DNA of 64,000 nt from Anniella stebbinsi (taxonomy: Eukaryota > Chordata > Lepidosauria > Squamata > Anniellidae): assembly GCA_029215795.1 (NCBI GenBank), contig JARDYH010000002.1:11029001-11093000 (forward strand), written 5' to 3'. This document shows positions 34,458-47,135 of this stretch, piece after piece (the stretch's first letter is position 1; every line of letters starts with the position of its first letter). Made by a program: the position numbers and the translations under genes. The notes beneath the pieces were generated by a model. The model saw only the letters and a list, made by a program, of their open reading frames with translations, did not search any database and was not told where the DNA came from.

Positions 34458-37400
34458 GAGTCTTAAAGTTTCCTGTGGTGCAAAAGGATACACCAGGAAC
34501 TGCAGATGGCAAAATTCCAAGCTGCCATATTGACATTACCTGGCAGGTAATGAATGTACAGCAGTATTTAGAAACCAAAGTCATTACCAAGCAATTATTT
34601 AAGTGGGCTCGTTTGGGCTCGTTTGGGCTCATTTTGATTTTTAAGAGATGTGCACCTCACAACATTAGAAGTCTATTTTAATTCAGGAGGTTCAGCCAAA
34701 TATTTTGATACCTGAAATAAATGGGGATTTCTCTCCCCCCCCCCCCCACATCCCAGTGTATTTTGCTATGGAAGTATAGTTCAAGGCATTTCGGTTCTTC
34801 AGGCAGAATATCAAAATGGTACCCCTCCAATCATCCTCATCCTCAAATTGACAATTTGCTGCTGTCAAAGTTCCACCTATGACCTGGATCCCCTGAGCAA
34901 CTCCTTGAGGATCGTTTGCCTCCTTAAGAATCCCACCTTCCTTCTTTTCCCTTCCCCTTCCCGATAACATGGCCTATAGGCTGTAGGCATGGGGTGAATG
35001 ACACTCCAGACGCTTTAGGTGTAGCACAACAGTTTACTAGAATATTAAAACAACCAAATTGCAAGTAAAGGTATTTAGTAGGCTGACCATCTGAAATGGA
35101 GGACAGGGCTCATATAACTTTAACAGTTGTAGAGAAAAGGGAATTTCAGCAGGTGTCTTTTGTATGCAATTAGTTCCTGGTGAAATTCCCTCTTCATCAC
35201 AACTGTTAAAGGTGCAGGCACTATACTAGAGTGACCATATACAAAAGAAGGCAGGGCTTTGCAACTTTAACTGTTGTGATGAAGAGGGAATTTCACCAGG
35301 AACTAATTGCATACAAAAGACACCTGCTGAAATTCCCTTTTCTCTACAACTGTTAAAGTTATATGAGCCCTGTCCTCCTTTTCAGATGGTCAGCCTATAT
35401 TTAGTCAATAGAGGTGAGTGATACAAAGGCCTTAAATGAAAATAAAAGTTTCAAAAATGCAAATTCTTTTACCCTAGCTGCATTTATTTCTTCGGGCTGC
35501 TTCTTCCTGCTCTCTTCTCATGCTCTGCTCTTTTCTGGCTCTCCCTGGCTGGCTCTCTCCCCACTTTTTATGCCCTCTACCCCCAAAACAGAAAGTACTG
35601 TTTGAACCTTGAAGAAATGAAACTGAACTGGAGAAATGAAACTGAACTGGAGAAATGAAATTGCTCCTCTCAGGGATACCCCGTCCCAAAAGAATAGCCC
35701 CAGGCCTCTAAGGCCTGATGTTTTTACTTGGCCTCTGTGGTCATGTCAACTGGCCTCACCTTATGTGAAGGCCAGCCCTGTTCACATGGGTGGAAATGCC
35801 CTCCTCCAAAGGTGAGGTATCTAGAGCTCACAGATCAGACCTGTCAGATGAAGAGAGGTGGGGAGCCTAGAGGTTTTGGGTGATTTTTTTAAAAAAAGAG
35901 ACCATGAGCCTCTACTCTCAGGCAGTGTAGAATTATCACCCAGGTGTTTTCAAAGTAGATGTCTTAGTACATAGGAACACAGGATGTTGCCTTATACCGA
36001 GTCAAGAAATTGGTCCATCTAACCCAGTACTGTTGACATTAATTGGCAGAGACTCTCCAGGGTATCAGGCAGGTATTTTCCCCAGGCCTTCTTGGAGATG
36101 CTGAGGAACAAACCTGAGACGACCACTGAGACATTGTCCTTGACCTCAAGAGCTGTAATGGTGCCCATCTCTCAGTTGCTGCCCCCATCCCTACACACAC
36201 CCAGGAAGAAAGGGTAAACTAAGGCTCGAAGAACTGGTTGGAAAGGGTGATAGTATAAACATTAGGATGGAGTGAGGACACTTGAATCAGCCCTTTGGAA
36301 AATAGCTTTCCCTCTTGCTTGTGATAAGAACATAAGATCAGTGTGCTGGATCAGACCAAAGGCCTGTCTAGTCCAGCATTCTGTTCCCACAGTGGTCCAC
36401 AGGAAGCCCCAATGGGAAGCCCACAAGCAGGATATGAGTGCAACAGCACCTTCCCACCCATGTTCCCCAGCAACTGTGTTGAGAGGCATACCGCCGCTGA
36501 TAATGGAGGCAATATACAGCCATCATCATAACTAATATCTATTGCCAGCTTTATTCTCCATGAATTTGCCTAATCCCATGAATTTATCCAACCCACTTTT
36601 AAAGCCATCTAAGTTGGTGGCCATCACTACATCTCGTGGTAGTGAATTCCATTGTTTGACTATGTGCTGTATGAAGGAGTCCTTCTTTTTATCTGTCCTG
36701 AATCTCCCACCAATCAGCTTCATGGAATGACCCCATCTTCTAGTACAATGCAAACTTTCTCCACACCATACATAATTTTATACACTGCCACCAAGACCCC
36801 CTCCTTACTTTTTTTTTCTAAGCTAAAGGGACCCATATCTTGCAACCATTCCTCATATGGGAGTTGCTACAGCCTCATGATTCTTTTGATTACCCCTTTT
36901 TGCACCTTTCATAGCTTCTCATTATGACATTTAACCCCTTCCCCCGGAGAAGGAGGCTAAAAGCCTAACGCTGCAGGTTAAAGCCAGAGATCTGGCAACC
37001 CTGACTATGAGTTCTTTGCATTCATTATATTATTCAAAAATGTGTCCCTGGAGTCACATTTTGGGGCGGACAAATCTCTCTGATTTTCACTTAATGCAGA
37101 TGGAGCAAATGTGGTGTTTACCTTTCCATGACCTGCAAGCAATTTCCAGTGGCCCCAGTTGTTATGCAGAAATTTGTGTGTGGGAAGGACAGGATTCATT
37201 AGAAAATTAAGATTAAGAAGATTACACTCATGGGGCAAGGGGTGGAGGTGGGGAGGAAAATCAAAGCATCCGTGTGCAAGATCAGGGCTAGGTGGCTGGC
37301 TGAACTGCAGAGGCTCCAGGCAAACCTACAGAACTACAAATTTAAAATGGCCTAAAATGGTCATTATTTCCTTCGACGCAAATATACAAACCAGTGGAGG

Positions 37401-39795
37401 CTGGTGGCTCCTATTTTAGTAGGGCATTCAATACACTCTGGGTTTCAGACAGAACCAGTCAGAACCAAAATGGGTTCAGTACCTTGGATAGCTCCTTTAG
37501 ATATCAGACTGGTTCTGATGGAAATCCAGAGTGGATTCACTGCCCCACCGATACTGGACACGCTGGCCTCCTCTGCTACACCATGGATTTAAACTCTACT
37601 TTCTTTCTTTATTGCATTTCTATACTGCCCCATAGCCGAAGCTCTCTGGGTGGTTTACATAAGATTAAAACACTCAAAAACAATATACAGACATTAAAAC
37701 TGCAAAAACATACAATATACACGTACATTTAAAACCACAATAATAACTTTAAAAGCTACGAGCCTAAAAAACAAAACAGACCCAGGCTCCTCAGATATTG
37801 CTAAATGCCTGAGAGCAGAGGAAAGTCTTGACCTGCCGGCAAAAAGATAACAATGTTGGCGCCAGGCGGGCCTCGTCGGGGAGATCGTTCCACAATTGGG
37901 GGGCCACCACAGAGAAGGCCCTCTCCCTTGTTGCCAACTTCCGATCTTCCCTCAGAGTAGGCACTCTGAGGAAGACCTTAAATGTGGGACATAGTGTTCG
38001 GATAGGTTCATGTTGGGAGAGGCGTTCCGTCAGGCATTGTGGTCCCAAGCCGTGTAAGGCTTTATAGGTTAAAACCAGCACGTTGAATCGGGCATGGAAA
38101 CATACAGGCAGACCATGCAATATTATCCAGTTTTATTATTATGCCTGGTTTTTATTATACTACATTTTGGAAGCTGCCTTGAGAGCATACAAATATGTTC
38201 AATAAAAGAATAAATGAATGCAACAAAGAAATAAATGGGGCATATGTGACAATTGACATGAAAGTCACATATGATTTCTGACATGGCCGTGGCTTGCATG
38301 TAGGTACTTGGTGATGCGGCATTAACACATTTATGCCAGCTCAGGTACTTGGGTACCACCAAAGCTCCTGAACGTTGTTCACATAATTAGGTTGCAGGTA
38401 AAAATTACGACAAAGAACTCTTTCAGCCAAATTCCATTTTGGGAAAGCTCTCAGGGCCATGACCTACTGATGGGTGGGGCCAAAGGCAAAAGGGGGTGGA
38501 GCCAAAACCAAATGCAGAGCGGGGGAGAATACAAAAAAATACCAGCATATTTTAACTTAACTAACCAGTAACTAACCCTTAGGAAAGGCATTTAAACCCT
38601 TTTGAATGGAAGCTGGGATGCAAAAACCAAGGCAGGATATATGCTACTGCTTTAAAACAGTTTATATCAGTAGTGACAACTATTGGGGCCCAGGGCACAC
38701 TCCATATACAGTTTTCAAGCAGTTTTCAAAGTGTCATATCCTGCTTGGTGTAGATCTATCCCAAGAAATTCCCAAAACATTGGTGGTGGTAGGCAAAGCA
38801 ATTTGTGCTGGGAGAAGGTGACATGGCCGTGTGGCAAATGCCAGATGAGCTGGATTGGCTCGCAGGGCTGAGGTTCAACAGGCCTGATTTTGAACAAGAG
38901 AAACAATAATACAAATATTTATCTTACTGAATACTGGGAAAGAAGCGGTTCCTTTTAGGACTTGGAACTCTTGTTCTAGCCTCCTCCGCAAGTCTATCTG
39001 TTCAAACAAGACCTTCTGAAGTTCTTCTAGAACAAGAAGGGGGGGGGGGGAAGAGCCGCTTTAATCATCAGCTGAAGCAAATCTTGAGAGCGTGTTGTTT
39101 GCTCATGCGATTCATTATTACAAAGACAATATAGATATATTTTGGCAGTTTAAGGGTGCCAATAGCATGTCTTGCCTAGGCCTCGGATGGATTTTGTGCA
39201 GAAATCCATGAATATAAATCAATGCAATATATTATTTTAAAGTATTATAGTACAGTGTCATGTATTGATTGATACGTATGCATTAATCTCAATTATAGCC
39301 ACACAAAAGGTCCATATATTATTCATATGTTACTTGTCAGGCTTAAAATATGGTGGGGAATAAAATATATATATGTTACCCTCAATTGTCTTTGTATTAT
39401 GCTAAAACAAAGGGCTGCATTACAATAACAGATCTATAGCTATTGTCTATATATAATCTTTCCGACTTTACCTTTCCCCATGTTTTCTACATCCTTTTTC
39501 AGAGAATGAGGTGGATTAGTTTCCTGTATGGGTTCACCTTAATGAAGAGAGGAATACAAAGTTATTGATTTATACATATGCTGCCTCCTATCTGTTACCG
39601 TGTTTCATTTTGCATCCTCGCAAAGGGTGGGGTGGGATGCAACTTGAAATGTTATGAAAATGGTTTTACTGCAACAGTGAGAGACTAACCCTCCTGCCTT
39701 TGTTTATTCAAACTCATTCACATCTCTGGTTTGTATGTGTGTGTGTGTGTGGGGGGGAGTATTCAGTACTGACAAGCAGAAATGCCACTTTTACT

Positions 39796-39832
<37 letters not shown>

Positions 39833-42800
39833 TGTTCCCCCTACTTTTCCAAATCATAGGATAGGATCTCCAACCTGGAAGAGACATGAAGTTGACCTAG
39901 GCCAGCCTTCCCCAACTTTGTGCACTCAACGGCTCAATTCAGATGACACGATAGTCAATGGTGGGGTAATAATCAACTTTACAGTTGTTCATCTAGGTGG
40001 TACTCCCCACACAACATGGTAATAAATAATCAACTGTGGTGTGGATTAGGATCAGCGCTGAGTTGATTATGGCAGCATTCGGATGACACGATAGTCAATA
40101 CAACTGATGATTGTTTCCCCCACACCAGTTGCTTATTGTGTCTTCTGAATTCAGCCAATATGTTATCAGACTACAACTCCCATAATCCCCATCCAGCTAT
40201 GGGGAATTATGGGAATTGTAGTCCAACACATTTGGAGGGCACCAGCTTGGGGAAGACTGATCTACCCTCATGCCCCAATCTTAATAAAAGCGGTTACTTG
40301 GAAATAAAATCCATTTCCCCAGTCCATACCAATTACTTTCATGGGGGGTTGGGGAATCTATCTGCCCCTTTGTCCTGTTCCATTGGTATTGTCATACATG
40401 GTCTTGCTTCAGTTATAGGATTTTGGCTGTTTTAGTGCTTTGGTGTTTTGCTTGTAGTCCTAAAGTATAGTTCTCAAGACATGCATATTTTACTGCCTTA
40501 TGGGGTTTGTAGTCTAAAAGTTCTCCTAACAGTTGTTCTTGCATAAAATACTGTGCAAATACAAATGCCCTGTCAGCTTTTTAACAACCCATTAATGTGA
40601 TATTGATTTCCTCATTGGGGAGCCTTCCAGTGGAGTCTGGTGACTCTGATTTCAGTGGGGACTGTGAATCCATTCTGGGCTTTAGTCAGAACCAGCCAGA
40701 ACCCCAAAAGGAGCTATCCAAGATGCTAAACCTAACTTGGGGCTCCTTTATACTTCTGGCTGGTTCTGACTGAAATCCGGGGTGGATTTTGGGAATAAGA
40801 GTCAACACCTCAGATAGCTCCTTTAGAGTTCTGGCAAGTTCAAAGATCAGAGCTACCGGCTTCTGCTGGAGCCTTCTTTCCACTGATTCCACCGATTTCA
40901 AGACATGACCGGCAATTAAACAAGTAACCATGCGATGAAAGCTTCATATGGCCATGCTATCCTGTGATAATTGAAACTATTGCATGAACACAGCGATCAA
41001 TCCTGTTTAACGGATTTGTGAAACTGATGGAACAACAATTGTTTACACTATTGCAGTCAAATTTGTTTTCATAAACTACCTGTGCTCATAAAATATGTCA
41101 TTATGAAGAGCAGATCCAGATAAATAATTGACATTTTAAAATGCACGCACTTCGACCAACAAGAAATCTAGAATGTTGCCCACTGGTAGTGTTGAGATCT
41201 CAAAGACAAGTTCCGATGTTGCACCTATTACTTGATTCCTTTTGCTTCTTGAGTGACTGGCTGCTACCGTGCTTCTCACTGATGGAGTGGCTGACAGAGG
41301 GGCCCTCAATCAATCTCAATTTTTAAAAATCTGAAACCCCATGAAGCTCTTTCTAGATTGAATTGAGTGTGTGTTCTGTGTCAATACAAGACAGCTCCTG
41401 ATATCTGATAAATGCTAGGGTGACCCTATTTGGGGAACCAAAAAAGAGGACACCCTGTGGGAGGGGTGAAAAAGCAGCTTTCTGGGGCCTCTGGAAAGTG
41501 TATCATTCCCCCACTCCCACATCACTTTAAAGGCCCCAATTGGAGCGGAGGAGGGGAAAACATGTCATTCCTGCCCCCCAATCAGGGCCTTTTCTATAAT
41601 GTCTCATAAATGACTTGCTTTCCCCTTTAAGGCCCTGATTGGAACAGTGAGGGGGTGGGGAATGATGTGCCTCCAGAAAGCACATCATTCCCTCCCGCCA
41701 TGCTAATAGTGGCCTTAAAGGGAAAAGTGTGTCTTTCCTGGAGATTATTACAGACCCCCCCTCGCACTTCCTGACACCTAGGATAGAACAAAAACAAGGA
41801 CAAATTCAGGGAAATCCTGACAGTTGGTAACCAGCCTTCCCCAGCCTGGTGCCCTCCAGATTTGTTGGACTACAGCTCCCATCATTCCCAGCTGGCATTC
41901 ATGTACAAAAGAGGGGGGTTGCCAAGGTGCCCACATGTTGTTTCAAAAACTTATTGAGCTGGATCCAGACATGCTATTCGCAGAAGGGACTTTTATCCCG
42001 TGGTGGCTCCTGCTAGGAAAAGGGGGAAGGGCAGATGTTGCTGATCTCCCCTTCCCCTTTGAACCCCCCTGCAGGACTTCCCATGTGGTTCCATGGGGTC
42101 TCCTCAAACTCTTCGGAACAGCTTTACAGACAGCTGCAGAGGGAAGGGGGAATGTCAGGAATTTCACTCATATTTAGTCTGGATCCAACTTTATTAAAAT
42201 GACTTTATTAACTCTCTATTAAGCAACTCTGCCTAGAATTAGAGCCTGTGTAGTGTAGAGGTTAGGCTGTTGTCCTTAGGCTTGGGAGACCTGAGTTCAA
42301 ATCCCTGCATAGACATGACGTTCACCAGGTAACCTATTCACTAACTCTCAGCCTAACCAACCTCATAGGCTTGTTTTCAGGATAAAAGGAGAAGATGTGG
42401 CACACACCTTCATGAGCCCTTTGGAGGAAGGGTAAGATATGAACCAGGAAAATGTCATTCTGGAATATTAGTATCATGCTGAGATATTGTTCTAAAATGT
42501 GAACTTCAGCTTTGTAGATTTTATGAATATTTACAGTGAAGGGTTATTCCTAATTCCCCACTGATCAATACACACTTACACCCAGTCTCTCTAGAAATCA
42601 TGTTATTGCATATGAAGCATATTCAATAGTGACATTTCCCCCTTCTCTTCTCGATATTTATTGTATTCGTCCAATTGTGTCTGTATAACCAGAGGTACTT
42701 AAAATAGTGCCAGCACATCCAGAAAGCCTCTGTTCTGACCCTGAGCTATGCCCCTTCCCCAAAAAGGAATACAGATGAAGCAACTAGCAGGGTAGTCTAT

Positions 42801-45800
42801 TCCATTGTAACCCACATTATTACTATTGGGGAGCTTGGAAGGGATCCGAATGCAATAAAGGGAATTAGTCTTTGGTTTAGTCTTTGGACTAGATTGGGTC
42901 CTCCTGGGGTCCCCCAAAGGCCAACGCCTCTTCCCCCAATCACCTATCATTTGGTTTTTCCCTGCTTTTGTGCAGTTCCTCACCTCACTCCTCCTTTTAA
43001 AAGGTTGAAATGCTGCTCCTAAGAGAATTAGCTACTGACAGATCTTTAAGCCAAAACCTGCTGATATTATTATTATTAGGTCCCTGCCCCTTTGCCCACA
43101 AGAGTTTCTCTGAAATTGAATCCAGCCCTCCAGCTGAAAGAGGTCCAGCATTCCAGGGTTAGAGGATCTCCAAGGTCCTTATGGAATTTGCTACCACAAG
43201 ATGTAGTGGCCACCAATTTGGATGCCTTTAGAAGGGTGTTAGACAAATCCCTGGAGGAGAAGGCTATCAATGGCTACTAAGCCTGATGGCTATGCACTAC
43301 CTCCATTAGATAGTCTGATTCAGTCCAAGTGTCTCCAGTTGAACAGGATCTGGTACTGGATTTCTTAATGTGGCTCCAGAGAGCCACTGGCATCCAGACT
43401 GGACAATATGATACTAGGGTCCCCTCTACAAGGATTCGCTTTTGCTCCTGGTTAGGCGATTATGCGCATAATCGCAGAAGCGCATTTACGCCTAATCCCT
43501 CTGCACGAGAGGCGGCGAAGCGCATTAACAGATGTCCAAAATGCGCTTTACAAGTAGTTAATGCGCATAAGCGCTTATTCGCACAGTCAAAATGCGCTTT
43601 AACGGCCAGAGCAAAATAAAACTCGCGATTTAACGCGCAGTTGATAATGCGCATAATCGGGGAGATAACGCGCCTCTACGCCCGATTTGCGCTCCGTTCT
43701 TGTAGAGGTAATTTTTTTAATGCGCCTTGAAAGAGCTTTAAATGCCTCTTGTAGAGGCAGCCTAGGTGGACCAAACTATAATGACTGAGGGGCTGGGGCA
43801 TTTCCTGTATGAAGAACGGTTACAACCTCTTGGATTGTTTAGCTTGGAAAAAAAGGAGGTTAAGGGGAGATATGAGAGAGGGCTACAAAATTATGCACGG
43901 CGTGGAGAAGGTGGATAGGGAGACATTTTTCTCCCTCTCCCGGAATACTAGAATTCAGTCGGGTCATCCCATGAAGCTTTTTGGTGGGAAATTCAGGATA
44001 GATAAAAGGAAGGATTTTTCCACACCATGCAGAGTTAAACTATGGAATTCGCTAACTCAAGATGTGGTGATGGCCACCAATTTGGATGGCTTTAAACGGG
44101 GGGTGGATAAATTCCTGGAAGAGAAGGCTACCAATGGCTACTAGTCCTACCTCCAGTATCAGAGGCAATATGTCTATGTACAGCATTTGCTAGAGAACAT
44201 GGTGTTGCACTCCTGTCCTACTTGTGGGTTTCCCTTCAACAGCTGGTTGGCCACTGTGTGAACAGAGTGCTGAACTACATGGACCCCTGGTCTGATCCAG
44301 CAGGGCTCTTCTACTGTTCTTAATCAATACAATGGGCATTAAGCAATGAATGCAATTTTTAAAATCTAATTTCCGCAGCCCCAAAACTAGCAAACTCATA
44401 TATGTCGAAAGGAAGCCTCTTTCACTGAGTCAGGCCCGCTTTGGTCTACTGCAGATACCAGCTGCTCTTTAGGTTCATCTCTTCCCTATTCCTGATCTTT
44501 GAGACCAATGGAGATGCCAGAATCTGATGCTTACTGCTGAGCTGTAGCCCTGCCACCACTAGGCAATCAAAGCAGCCCTAAATCTTCCAGCATTTCCCAG
44601 CCAGTTGCAGGACCTTTTTTCCTGTCTAAATGTGCATAGGGCTGTACCCTAAGGATGCAATCCTATGTGTGTTTAGACAAGAACAAAAGTCATACAATTC
44701 CCAGCATGCCCCCAGGCAAGCTGGGGAATGCTGGGAGTTGTAGCACTTTTATTTTTGGCCTAAACATGCATAGATTGTGCCTTAAGTGAATCAAGTTTGC
44801 ATAGATCTTATTATTTTGCATCATCTAGTCGATTGCCACTTTTTCAAGTTTTCGAAAATTTTGGTTTCTTTGGGCCAGGATTAGGAAGAATGGAAAAGGG
44901 GAAGGGTATGGAAGTTGCAAACAGATGTGACTGTCAAAGGGAAGTGGCATGTGATGTAAGTGGAAAAATAATATCTGCTCAGTAGTTTTCGCTTTGCCCA
45001 AGGAGCTCTGTCTCTAAGCTAGGGTGACCTTATGGAAAGGAGGACAGGGACTCCTGTATCTTTAACAGTTGTAGAGAAAAGGGAATTTCAGCAGGTGTCC
45101 TTTGTAAGCATGCAGCACCTGGTGAAATGCCCTCTTCATCACAACAGTTAAAGCTGCTGGAGCTCTGCCCGCTTGACCATATATAAACAAAGGCAGGGCT
45201 CCTGCAGCTTTAAGTGTTGTAATGGAGAGGGAATTTCACCAGGTGCTGCATGTATACAAATAACAGCTGCTGGAATTCCCCTTTCAATACAACTGTTAAA
45301 GATATAGGAGCCCTGTCCTCCTTTTCATATGGTCACCCTATGACCTTTGGGGTCACATTTTTTTTTTTGTTTCAGGAACAATGCCTGCTGCACAACAAAG
45401 AGCTTCGGCTATAGGGCGGTATAAAAATGCAATAAATAAATAAATACAAGATTACTCCTGTAAAGTGGTGGAGGGGAGGGGATCTCTGTTTTACACACAA
45501 ACATACATACACATTCAATTTTATACCCTATTTCTTATTTAAACAGATGGGGCCCAATCCAGATTGGGGGGGCCCAATCCAGATTGGGGGGGCCCAATCC
45601 AGATTGGGGCTGCCCAACCTGTACAAAGCAACAAGCTGCCCCTGGCCAGAACTCCCCCACAAATCTGAGCCCCACCACCTCTATTTTTTTTTAAAAAAAA
45701 GCATTGCCCCCATCACCCCAAAAACATTTTGAGTCCAAAATTGGGGTGTGTGTGTGTGTATATGTGTGTGTATTTTAAAGGTTTTAGCTAATGGAAGTAC

Positions 45801-47097
45801 TCCCGTCCTGTACAATTATTCAATAATAGATACTTGAATTATTGATACCTTTCCTCCTCCCTCCTCCTCCCATTTTCCTTTTGTATTGTGTCTATTAAAT
45901 TGTGAGTCTGCTGGGGGGGGGGAAGGTGCTTAACAATAACACCAAGAATTTCTTAAACTTTATGTTGATGGTGTCTATTACTCCTCACCACTGAAAATTG
46001 CCAGTGATTCAGAAGGGAAAGGGAAACGCAAGGCACTTTGAGAAACTCACCACCACCACCAACAACAACCTCTGCCTCTCCACTGATATGCTTTTAGTTG
46101 TGTATAAACCACACTCTTCTTTTGGAAAGCTCAGAGTGACTTCCATAGGTTTCCCCAGGCTCAGTCCATTACCTCTTAACATCAACGCTATTGCAGGCTC
46201 CCCTCCCCCCTTCTTAACTATGGACTCTTGTTCGTTCTTGGCAAGAGAAATATTTCCTTAATTTCCCACCCCTGCAATCTTTATTTTCAAGGAAATCTCA
46301 GTTGATCTTCTTTTGAACTCACTGAGACTGAAACCCTATACCTAGAAATATGTCCCATTGAACCCACCAAGATTTACTTTTGAGTAGACATGTATATGAT
46401 TGCAGTGTTGAACTATTATCTTGGTAGTCGATCCATACTGTTGAATTCCTTCCCTATGATCCTGTTCAGACGACATGCAAAGCCATGGTGGTTAAGCATT
46501 TTTGAGCTAAACATTATGGCATAGCGTGTCGTGTGAACCATTCCTACCCATGATAGGTACATAACCATGGTTTAAACTTTCTCATTAACCATTTGTTGCA
46601 AAAGTGTTAGCTGCTTAACCATGGCTTAGCGTGCTGTCTGAACAGGCTGTATATGTATGCCATAAATCACGTCCATTCAGATCAATATGATACAGGTCGT
46701 ACCATAGAAATACTAACCATTTGGTAATACTCATACCTCTTATAATATAACAATGCAGAAGACTATAGGAAGATGTTTATATAAGACTTCTCTGAATATC
46801 TTCCTATGTGTAATACTGCCTCATGAATTGTATATTTACAAAATACTATAAATACTACTACTAATAATAATAATTCCGTTAGTCACATCAGTCACTGGCA
46901 TCACATCAAAAAATTATACAGAAAACCTTCAGAAACTGGGCCTACCAAAATACATCCACACCAACATCCAGAAAGAAGTCATACTTAAAACATGTTCCAT
47001 CATCAGGAAATTCCTGAATCTGTAAAAGAAAGCATGACTTGGCACAGCCCATCATGTCCATCCAGAAGTACCGCCATGAGTAAGAAAGAGATGAAAC

Positions 47098-47135
<38 letters not shown>

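Larger units (their letters stand above)
32056..38927 (-). other. SKOR2: SKOR2 intron 5
   Basis: 6872-bp GT-AG phase-1 intron. Holds fragments of three LINE groups, one full MITE (35079-35397), (CTAT)n and (GA)n microsatellites and a SINE. No additional exon is seen. Confidence 0.9.

Noticed and set aside
37791..38120. 109-residue frame as a host gene
   Set aside because: L2-group LINE C-terminus (TYKALHGLGP, APQLWNDLP).
42240..42320. Possible tRNA gene
   Set aside because: A and B boxes are present but the cloverleaf is degenerate and a SINE body follows, so it is a tRNA-derived SINE.
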